From: Actinomadura litoris
Lineage (GTDB): Bacteria > Actinomycetota > Actinomycetes > Streptosporangiales > Streptosporangiaceae
Assembly (NCBI RefSeq): GCF_009733595.1
Contig: NZ_WOFH01000001.1
Span: 787,232 to 851,231 of the forward strand
Direction: 5' to 3'
Length of the DNA stretch: 64,000 nt
The notes beneath the pieces are model-generated. The model saw only the letters and a list, made by a program, of their open reading frames with translations. It searched no databases and had not been told where the DNA came from. Below, piece by piece: positions 42,035 through 49,500 of the stretch. Position numbers and translations under genes: made by a program. Position 1 is the first letter of the stretch. The number at the start of each line of letters is the position of its first letter.

Positions 42035-42803
42035 AGTGGACCCCCTCGTTCACGACGTACAGGGAGGACATCTGCTCCTGGGTGACCTCGTCGGCGGCGC
42101 CGGCGAAGGCGATGCGGCCGCCGCGCAGCCCGACCAGCCGGTCGGCGTGGCGGCGGGCGAGCTCCGGCTGGTGCAGCACCGCCGCGACCGCGATCGACTC
42201 CGTGCGGGCGAGATCGGCCATGACGCTCATGACCCGTTCGGCGGCCGAGGGGTCCAGCGCGGAGACCGGCTCGTCGGCGAGCAGCACCTCGGCCCGCTGG
42301 CAGAGCGCGCGGGCCAGCGCGACCCGCTGCTGCTGGCCGCCGGACAGCGCGGCGACCCGTTCGTGCGCCCGGTCGGCGAGGCCGACCCGGTCCAGGCAGG
42401 CCATCGCCTCCTCGCGCAGTTCGCGCGGGAAGGCGAGGGGCGTCCAGGACCGGTGGAGCGGGAGCCGTCCGAGCGCACCGGCGCAGACGTTGTCCAGGGC
42501 GGAGCGCCGCCGCACCAGGTGGATCTGCTGGAAGACCATGGCGACGCGGGTGCGGGCGCGGTCCGCCGTCCGGGAGCCGTCGAGCAGGTCGGTGCCGAAG
42601 ACGCCGACCCGCCCCCGGTCGGGGCGGACGAGGCCGACGGTGCATTTCAGGGCCGTCGACTTGCCCGATCCGTTGGCGCCCAGCAGGGCCACCACCTCTC
42701 CCGGGGCCACGTCCAGGTCGAAGCCGGAGAGCACCGCGCGGCCGCCGAAGGACTTGCACAGGCCGCGCACGGTGAGCGCGTCGGTCGCGGTCGCCGTCGT
42801 CAC
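42030..42803 (-). CDS. phnC: phosphonate ABC transporter ATPase
   Basis: This 257-residue ABC ATPase has Walker A LLGANGSGKSTALK, Q-loop VFQQIHLVRRRSALDNV, signature ALSGGQQQRVALARAL, Walker B VLLADEPVSALDP and the switch His in AVLHQPELARRH. The PhnC type is indicated by the Q-loop/RRRS-LDNVCAG-LGR segment and the adjacent phnD and phnE. It starts four bases after the phnD stop and overlaps phnE, so translation of the three genes is coupled. Confidence 0.93.
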   Translation of the reverse strand: MTTATATDALTVRGLCKSFGGRAVLSGFDLDVAPGEVVALLGANGSGKSTALKCTVGLVRPDRGRVGVFGTDLLDGSRTADRARTRVAMVFQQIHLVRRRSALDNVCAGALGRLPLHRSWTPLAFPRELREEAMACLDRVGLADRAHERVAALSGGQQQRVALARALCQRAEVLLADEPVSALDPSAAERVMSVMADLARTESIAVAAVLHQPELARRHADRLVGLRGGRIAFAGAADEVTQEQMSSLYVVNEGVHS

Positions 42804-42807
42804 CGTC

Positions 42808-43731
42808 CTAGACGTCCTTCTCGGTCAGGCCGAGGGTCTTGGCCAGGTCGAACAGGGGCTGGTAGGTCTGCTTGGCGACCGGGACGAGCGGGCCGGGCTC
42901 GACGTCGAGGTAGGAGCCCACCTTCGCGACGTCCTGCGGGGTGAGCGAGGTGAGCGCGGAGACCAGCTTGGCGCGGAACGCCGGGTCGAGGTCCTTGCGG
43001 ACGGCGATCGGGTCGTTGGGGATCGGGTCGGAGGCCCAGATCTGCCGGTACTTGGACGCGTCGAACTGCTTCTCCTCGGTCGAGGTGGCCTGCTGCTGGG
43101 TGTTGATCTCGGCGGCGTCGACCTTGCCGTAGGTCAGCGCGAGCAGCGCCTGCGGGTGGCCGCCCGCGTACTGGCGCTTCACGTCGGACTCCGCCAGTCC
43201 CGCCTTCTTGATGGCGAAGCGGGGCAGCGCGTCGCCCGACGTCGAGCCGGCGTCCGACAGGGCCAGCGTGCGTCCCTTGAGGTCGGCGACGGTCTTGATC
43301 GGGCTGTCCTTCTTGACCCAGATCCCGGCCTTGTAGCTCGACACCGTGCGGTCGGGGTTGCCGAAGGACGCCACGGCCTGCGCGCCGGTGCGCTGGGAGG
43401 CGAACACGAAGCCGAGCGGGCCGAACTGGGCGATCTCCAGCTTGCCGTTCTGCAGCGCGAGGACCTCGGCGGAGTAGCCCTGCACGATCTGCACCTCGAC
43501 CGGGCAGCCGAGCTTGGTCTCCAGCGCCTTGCCGAGGGTCTTGTAGGCGGGGGTGAGCTTGGCGGCGTCCTCGAACGGCTCGACGCCGAACCGCACCTTG
43601 CCGCCGGGGCAGGAGCCCGTCGAGGACCCCTTGGCGTCCGAACCGGACGCGTCGTCGCCGCAGCCGGTCAGGGCGAGGGCGGCCGCGGGCACGAGGGCGG
43701 CCATTGCTATGGAGAGCCGGAATCGGCGCAT
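42808..43731 (-). CDS. phnD: phosphonate-binding lipoprotein
   Basis: ATG 43731 is chosen because AAAGGT lies seven bases upstream; ATG 43746 is in frame. The 307-residue product has a lipoprotein signal peptide with lipobox LALTGC. The mature PhnD-type periplasmic-binding fold reads VRFGVEPFEDAAKLTPAYKT, GYSAEVLALQNGKLEIAQFG, then SYKAGIWVKKDSPIKTVADL and AEINTQQQATSTEE. The IAQFGP-type turn and DAGSTSGD ligand loop are typical. It captures phosphonate outside the membrane for PhnCE. Confidence 0.92.
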   Translation of the reverse strand: MRRFRLSIAMAALVPAAALALTGCGDDASGSDAKGSSTGSCPGGKVRFGVEPFEDAAKLTPAYKTLGKALETKLGCPVEVQIVQGYSAEVLALQNGKLEIAQFGPLGFVFASQRTGAQAVASFGNPDRTVSSYKAGIWVKKDSPIKTVADLKGRTLALSDAGSTSGDALPRFAIKKAGLAESDVKRQYAGGHPQALLALTYGKVDAAEINTQQQATSTEEKQFDASKYRQIWASDPIPNDPIAVRKDLDPAFRAKLVSALTSLTPQDVAKVGSYLDVEPGPLVPVAKQTYQPLFDLAKTLGLTEKDV

Positions 43732-43769
43732 GGGAAGACCTTTCATGTTCTGTTCGGGGAGGGGTGCGG

Positions 43770-44912
43770 TCAGGCGAAGGAGTCGAGGACGGCCTGGGCC
43801 AGACCGTGGGCGATGGTCATGCCGATGCCGGAGGTGACCGAGACGGCGCGGACGCCGTCCGCCACCTCCGTGTCGAGCACGTCGGCCCGCGCCGACGAGG
43901 CGTACTCGCCCCGCCAGCGGCGCAGGACGCGCAGCGACGGGACTCCGAACAGGTCAGCGCCTTCGCGCAGCAGCAGCCGGGCCAGTTCCTCGTCCTCGAA
44001 CGGAGCGTGGGTCTGGGCGTAGTGGTGGGTGTCGCCGAGGACGATCGCGCCGCCGGGACGCTGGACGAGCATCAGGTTCACCCCGGCGTCCAGCAGCTCC
44101 GGCGCCCGGGCCGCGACCGCCTCCCGCAACGCGGCGGCCGACGGCTGCGCGGTGAAGCCGCCGTAGCGCAGCATCGACAGGCCGGTCAGCACACCGGGAT
44201 CGATCCGGACACCGCCCGGCGCCTCGACCTCCAGCATCTGGAGCTTGCAGCGGGTGATCCCGGCGGCGTCGGCGACGTCCGGGTAGAGCCGGTCGACGTC
44301 GTGGCCGACCGCGAGCACCGTGCGCGCGGCCCGCACCTCGCCGCGGGAGGTGCGGACCAGGCCGGGCTCGGCCGACAGCACGCTGGTGCGCCAGGCGATC
44401 GGGACGCCCTGCGCGGCCAGCCACTCCGCCACGGCGGGGATCACCGTGGGCGAGTTCAGCCGCAGGTCCAGCGGGAGGTGGGCGCCGCCCAGCGGCGCGG
44501 CCCCCTCCACCGGCAGGTGCCGGCGGACGCCCGCCCCGTCCAGCAGCCGGACCTGCTCGGGGCCGCGCTCCCCCGCGAGGTCCTCCAGGACGGCCATCTC
44601 CTCCGGCCGCCGGGCGACCACGAGGGTGCCGGCCTGGTTGACGGCGAATCCGGCCTTGCCCGCGAGCCAGAGCCAGCGCTCCCGTGCGGCCAGCGCGTAT
44701 TCGAGCGCCCGCCCGTTCTGGGCCGTCACGCAGACGTGGCCGAAGTTGCGGACGGACGCCCCGGCCGCGAAGGCGTCGCGGTCGACCACCGCGACCGAGA
44801 GCCCGCGCAGGTGCGCTTCGACGGCGTGCGCGAGCCCGACGACGCCCGCGCCGACCACGAGCAGGTCAACGGGTTCGCTGGGCAGCGCCGACGGTGCGCG
44901 ATGGTTGCTCAT
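43770..44912 (-). CDS. FAD-dependent oxidoreductase of the phosphonate-linked TIGR03364 type
   Basis: ATG 44912 gives 380 residues with GGGAG just upstream. The N-terminal dinucleotide motif is VDLLVVGAGVVGLAHAVEAH, followed by VVDRDAFAAGASVRNFGHVC. ITRCKLQMLEVEAP and the C-terminal SVTSGIGMTIAHGLAQAVLD complete a DAO/glycine-oxidase-like fold. The R-N-F-G-H motif after the FAD region is characteristic of the family proposed to oxidise an aminophosphonate. Members occur with PhnX-like TIGR03351 hydrolases and phosphonate transporters, exactly as here. The presumed reaction is oxidative deamination yielding a 2-oxoethylphosphonate. It heads the operon FAD gene-phnD-phnC-phnE. Confidence 0.85.
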   Translation of the reverse strand: MSNHRAPSALPSEPVDLLVVGAGVVGLAHAVEAHLRGLSVAVVDRDAFAAGASVRNFGHVCVTAQNGRALEYALAARERWLWLAGKAGFAVNQAGTLVVARRPEEMAVLEDLAGERGPEQVRLLDGAGVRRHLPVEGAAPLGGAHLPLDLRLNSPTVIPAVAEWLAAQGVPIAWRTSVLSAEPGLVRTSRGEVRAARTVLAVGHDVDRLYPDVADAAGITRCKLQMLEVEAPGGVRIDPGVLTGLSMLRYGGFTAQPSAAALREAVAARAPELLDAGVNLMLVQRPGGAIVLGDTHHYAQTHAPFEDEELARLLLREGADLFGVPSLRVLRRWRGEYASSARADVLDTEVADGVRAVSVTSGIGMTIAHGLAQAVLDSFA

Positions 44913-44963
44913 GGCTCCCGAGATTGAGGGTCCGACCGGTATGCCGTCAATGCTCGTCCGATA

Positions 44964-44977
44964 CCTGTACAAACAAG
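44964..44977. promoter_or_regulatory. candidate operator 1 in the phosphonate divergent region
   Basis: The minus-strand reading CTTGTTTGTACAGG matches 10 of 14 positions with the second site at 45042-45055. Both resemble degenerate copies of a CTTGT-AT-ACAAG type palindrome favoured by GntR/UTRA regulators. It lies 52 bases upstream of the FAD oxidoreductase start. Confidence 0.45.
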
Positions 44978-45020
44978 TTAAGCGGCCGTTCACCTGGCAC
45001 TTTGCGGAAAGAACCCGGCA

Positions 45021-45057
45021 TTGACAGCGCGGTGATCAGCTCTTGTATGGTCAAGCC
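45021..45057 (+). promoter_or_regulatory. promoter and operator 2 of the GntR gene, probably leaderless
   Basis: TTGACA (45021-45026, consensus -35) is followed after 19 bases by TATGGT (45046-45051). Transcription would begin about seven bases later, at the A of ATG 45058, and no ribosome site precedes that ATG, so the mRNA is probably leaderless. The imperfect palindrome CTTGTATGGTCAAG (45042-45055) covers the -10, as expected for autorepression. Confidence 0.55.
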
Positions 45058-45819
45058 ATGTCGTCGGAGTCACTGCATGCCAAGCTGGCCGACGCGCTGC
45101 GGGAGCGGATCGTCAGCGGCGCCCTCACCGTCGGTGAGACGCTGCCGTCGGAGGCCCGGCTCGTCGAGGAGTTCGGGCTCTCCCGGGGCACCGTCCGGCA
45201 GGCGCTGTCCGCGTTGCGCAACGAGGGCCTCATCGAGGGCGGCCAGGGGCGCCCGCCGGTCGTCCGGCACCGTCCGATGGGCCAGCCGTTCGAGACGTTC
45301 CTGTCCTACAGCGCGTGGGTCGAGCAGTCCGGGCACCGGCCCGGCCAGCGGACGATCGAGCTGGCCCGGCGCGGAGCGGACGCGGTCGCCGCCGCGGAAC
45401 TCGGTCTGAAACCGGGCGAGCCGGTCGTCGACGTCCTGCGGCTGCGGCTGCTCGACGGCGAGCCGGTGATGCTGGAGCGCAGCACGTTCGTGCTGGACGT
45501 CGGGCGGCTGCTGTTCGACTTCGACCCGGACGCGGGCTCGATCTACGCGGGCCTGCTCGCCCAGGGCGTGGAGATGGCCGCCGCCACCCACACCATCGAC
45601 GCCGTCGCCGCCACCGACGAGGACGCCGCCCTGCTGGAGGTCCCCGACGGCAGCCCGCTGCTGCGCGAGCGGCGCACCGCGGGCACCGCCGACGGCCGTC
45701 CGGTCGAGTACGCCGACGACCGCTACCGTCCCGACCGCGCGACGTTCACCATCGCCAACGCACGCGCCCACCGCCTCGCCTTCGCGCGCACCATGCCCAC
45801 CTCAGGAGCGACCCCGTGA
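45058..45819 (+). CDS. GntR-family transcriptional regulator with UTRA domain
   Basis: This 253-residue protein has an N-terminal winged HTH (ADALRERIVSGALTVGETLP, SEARLVEEFGLSRGTVRQAL, SALRNEGLIEGGQGRPPVV). A UTRA effector domain follows (GQPFETFLSYSAWVEQSGHR, PVVDVLRLRLLDGEPVMLER, STFVLDVGRLLFDFDPDAG, and a YADDRYRPDRATF end). This is the PhnF/HutC subfamily, whose members respond to small metabolites. It is divergent from the FAD-phnDCE operon and overlaps the PhnX-like gene, so it likely controls both in response to a phosphonate or its product. Confidence 0.92.
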   Translation: MSSESLHAKLADALRERIVSGALTVGETLPSEARLVEEFGLSRGTVRQALSALRNEGLIEGGQGRPPVVRHRPMGQPFETFLSYSAWVEQSGHRPGQRTIELARRGADAVAAAELGLKPGEPVVDVLRLRLLDGEPVMLERSTFVLDVGRLLFDFDPDAGSIYAGLLAQGVEMAAATHTIDAVAATDEDAALLEVPDGSPLLRERRTAGTADGRPVEYADDRYRPDRATFTIANARAHRLAFARTMPTSGATP

Positions 45820-46499
45820 CCGCAGATCCGCCGTTCGAACTCGCCGCGCTGGACATGGCCGGCACCACCGTCCAGGAGGGCGGCGCCGTCTACGCGGCGC
45901 TCGACGAGGCCGTCGCCGCCCACGTCGGCCGCCCGGTCCCGGCGGAGACGCTGCACCGCTGGACCGGGACGAGCAAGCGGGAGGCCGCCGCCGGGCTGCT
46001 CACCGAGCTGACCGGAACCGCGCCGGAGGCCGACGTCGACGCCGTGTACGGCGACTTCGCCGCCCGGCTGGCCGACGCCTACGCCGCCACCCCGCCGACC
46101 CCGATCCCCGGGGTCACCGAGGCCGTCGCCGCGCTGCGCGCCGCCGGGGTGAAGGTCGTCCTCCAGACCGGCTACGCGCGCGGGATCGCCCAATCGATCC
46201 TGGACGCGATGGGCTGGACCGTCGGCGGCACCGTCGACGGCCTGGTCACCAGCGACGAGGTCGCCGCGAGCCGTCCCGCCCCCTACCTGGTCTTCCACGC
46301 GATGGAGGCGGCGGGCGTCACCGCCGTGGACCGGGTCCTGGTCGCTGGCGACACCCCCAACGACCTGGCCGCCGGACACAACGCCGGCGCCCGCTACGTG
46401 GTCGGTGTGCTGACCGGCGCGACCCCGGCCACCGAACTAGGCCGCCACCGGCACACCCACCTCCTGGACTCGGCCGCCGACCTCCCCACCCTCCTCTAA
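45816..46499 (+). CDS. phosphonatase-like HAD hydrolase (TIGR03351, PhnX-like)
   Basis: GTG 45816 overlaps the GntR stop (GTGA), with AGGAG eight bases upstream. The 227-residue product begins with the phosphonatase form of motif I, LDMAGTT. It keeps a cap-domain lysine in RWTGTSKREA that forms the Schiff base in PhnX. It has an arginine (AASRPAPYLVF) where most HADs have lysine, and the acidic motif VAGDTPNDLAAGHNAG. These are the features of the PhnX-like clade that partners FAD oxidoreductases instead of PhnW. It should cleave the C-P bond of a 2-oxoethylphosphonate, releasing phosphate. No PhnW transaminase is present. Confidence 0.9.
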   Translation: MTADPPFELAALDMAGTTVQEGGAVYAALDEAVAAHVGRPVPAETLHRWTGTSKREAAAGLLTELTGTAPEADVDAVYGDFAARLADAYAATPPTPIPGVTEAVAALRAAGVKVVLQTGYARGIAQSILDAMGWTVGGTVDGLVTSDEVAASRPAPYLVFHAMEAAGVTAVDRVLVAGDTPNDLAAGHNAGARYVVGVLTGATPATELGRHRHTHLLDSAADLPTLL

Positions 46500-46516
46500 C
46501 CCGGAATCGCTCCCCG

Positions 46517-49500
46517 CTAGGAATGAAGGCTGCCGTTGGGGGTGGGGCGTTGGGTGGCTTGTTCGATGGCGGTCTGGACGGCCGCGACGCGGTCGGTGAG
46601 CAGGGTGAGGGCGCCGACGGCGCGGCCCACCGGGTCGTCGGTCGTGCCGCCGAGGGCCTGGGATCGCCGGTAGGCGGCCTTGACCTCGTTCCAGCGCGCC
46701 GCCTGCTCGGGGGTCGCGCGACCGCGGAGTTCGGCGAGCTTCAGGAGGTTCGCCTCGGCGTCGCCGGTGAGGGTCTGGGCTTCGGCGGCGTAGTGGTCGT
46801 CGACGAGGGTGTCGAGTTCGTCGTCGTTCATCGCCGGGACGATCCGCTCGGCGAGCTTGTTCATGTTCCGGTACGACCCCTGGAGCCGGAACGGGGGTTC
46901 GGTGCGGGAGGCGTCGTTCTGGGCGGACGAGGCGATGTAGGCGCGGTTGACCGCGAGGACGACGTCGCGGGCGCGCAGGAGTCCGCGCAGCACGGACAGG
47001 ATCTGGTCCAGCTCGGCCCGGGAGTAGGGGTGGACGAGCCGGTCGGGCCGCGCGGACGGGTCGCCGTCCGCGAGCCGCACCAGGAGCCGCGGGTCGCCGG
47101 GGTCGCGGGCGGACAGCGGCGCGAGGACGGGGTTGGAGGTGAGGGCGTTCTCGACGTAGCTGAGCGCGAACAGGTCGTCGCGGCCGGACAGGACGTCGCC
47201 GAGGTTCCAGACGTCGGCGCGGTTGGCCAGCATGTCGGGTATCTGGAAGCGGGTGCCCGACTCGGTGTAGGGGTTGCCGGCCATGCAGACCGCGAAGCGT
47301 TTGCCGCGCAGGTCGTAGGTGCGGGTGCGGCCGTTCCAGGTGCCCTCGACGCGGCGCTGCGCGTCGCAGAGGGGGATGAACTTCTGGAGCAGCTCGGACG
47401 AGGTGTGCTGGATGTCGTCGAGGTAGAGCAGCACATTGGTGCCGAGCTCGAACGCGAGGTTGATCTTCTCGATCTCGCGGCGCGCGGTGGCGTCCGGTGC
47501 CCCGGCGGGGTCGAGCGAGGTGACCGAGCGGCCGAGGGCGGGGCCGCTGACCTTGATCATCAGCAGGCCGAGACGCTCGGCGACGTACTCGATGAGGGTG
47601 GTCTTGCCGTAGCCGGGCGGTGAGAGGAGCAGCAGCATCCCCATCTGGTCGGTGCGCTTGCCGGTTCCGGCCGCGCCGAGCTGCTTGGCGAGGTTGTCGC
47701 CGATGAGGGGCAGGTAGACCTCGTCGATGAGCCGGTTGCGGACGAAGGCGCTCAGCACGGCCGGTCTGTGCTCGGCGAGGCGGAGCCTGCGCTGCTCGGC
47801 GGAGATCAGTTCGGTGCGGTGGCGCTGGTAGGCGCGGTAGGCCGGGACGTGGTCGCCGCGGAAGCGGCGGACGCGCGCGAGGGTCTCGTCCAGCCGGAGG
47901 CCCAGGTCGCGGCCGGTGACCCTCGGGTGGGCGCCGAGCAGGCCGGTCACGGTGGCGGTCAGCTCGGCGTCGGAGTCGTAGCGGGTGGCGGAGGTGCCGC
48001 ACAGGAGCATGGCGATCACCTCGGGATGGTCGAGCCGGTCGGTGTCCGGGGTCGCGGCGTCCAGCCACGCCTCGGCGAGGTGGTGGCGGGCGGGGAGGGA
48101 GGCGGGGTCGTCGCCGAGGGAGCGCAGGTCGTGGTCGAGTGCGTCCGACAGGGCTCCGAGTGCGGCGCGGAAGTCGCGGAGAAGGCCGCGGGCGCGGGGG
48201 CCGGTGACGAATCCCGCCGGCGACGTCGCGAGTTCCTCGAACAGGTACTCCCCCGCCAGCGCGTCGGACGGCAGGTCCAGGGCCGCGCAGAACGCGGTGA
48301 TGGCGGCGTTCAGTTCGGCGCACAGGTCGTCCACGGCACGGGTCCGGCCGAAGGCGGCGCGGGCCTGGGCCAGCGAGGCGGCCCGGACCGTCCAGGCCGC
48401 GCGGGCGGGCTCGTCGGTGCCGTGGTTCCAGAAGAGCAGGGCCGCGGCCCTCGCCGCGGCGGGGTAGCGGAGCAGGGCGGCACCGGCGTGCAGGCGTAGG
48501 AGTTCGGTCAGGACGAGGGTGGCGTCGTGGTCGTGGACGCCCCGCTCGTAGCCCTCGTCGTACCGGGTCGCCGCGATGTTCCGCACCAGGTCGGACAGGC
48601 CGGACTCGGTGGCGGCGGCACGGTGGAGTTCGGCCACGGACGACTCGCCGGTCCCGGCCTCGGCGTCCAGGAGGATCGAGGCGGCCAGGTACTCGGCCCG
48701 GTACACCCGCGGGGTCTCCGACACCAGCGCCTGGTCCCAGAACGGGCGGGTCTTCTGGAACGGCTCGTCCCGTACGTCCGCGCGGTAGTCGGTACCCGTC
48801 ACAGCGAAGGCCATGGTCCCGGCGTGGGGGACGAGGGTGAGTTCGGCCGGACGGGTGTTGACGGCGAAGCGGTGGCGTCCGAGGCGGAGCGTGTCGCCGC
48901 CGTCGGCGTAGAGGTCGAGCCGGTCGCGGAGCGCGCGGCCCGCCTCCTGGCGCGCGGCCTTGACGCGGCCGTCCAGCTCTTCGGCGCGGACGTGGTCGCC
49001 GAGCGTGCGGAGTTCGGCGGCGACGCCGTGCAGGCGGGCCACCGAGGGGTCGGTGGTGAAGTAGGTGTTGACCTCGTCCGGGGAGGTGAACGCGGCGGCC
49101 CTGCGCTGGACGCCGGCGAGGATCCGCTCGGCCGACTCGGTCAGCCGTCCGGCGTGGCGGGCGCGTTCGTCCAGCAGGGCCTGCTTACGGGCGGTGAACG
49201 CCTCGTACAGGTCGGTTCGCTTGGCCTCCAGTTGCCGGAGGAAGTCGTCGAACTCGGCGAACCGGGTCTCCAGGTTCTCCACCCGCAGGAGCAGGCGTCC
49301 GAGTTGCTCGTCGCAGCGGTCGGGGGTGTCGGCCGCGGTGAGCGCGCCCGCGACGGCCTGGTCGAGCAGCGCGTGCTCGGCGGCGAACGCGGCGCGGCCC
49401 TCGGTGTCGAGCAGCGCGCGGCGGCGGGAGTCCAGCAGGGCGCGGGCGCGGTTGACGCCGGCCAGCACCGCGCCGACGCGCTCCAGGATCGCGGTGCGGA

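Noticed and set aside
39347..43770. Possibility that the metallophosphoesterase gene belongs to the phn operon
   Set aside because: There is a 122-base gap with its own palindrome, and the enzyme is exported with an unrelated architecture; co-transcription cannot be excluded but is not supported.
41344..44022. 892-codon plus-strand frame opposite phnEC and phnD
   Set aside because: Antisense shadow; the minus-strand genes have ABC motifs, overlapping starts and ribosome sites.
44988..44994. GTTCACC heptamer as a PHO box for the phosphonate genes
   Set aside because: PHO boxes need at least two 11-bp direct repeat units; only one heptamer is seen, so it may be chance.
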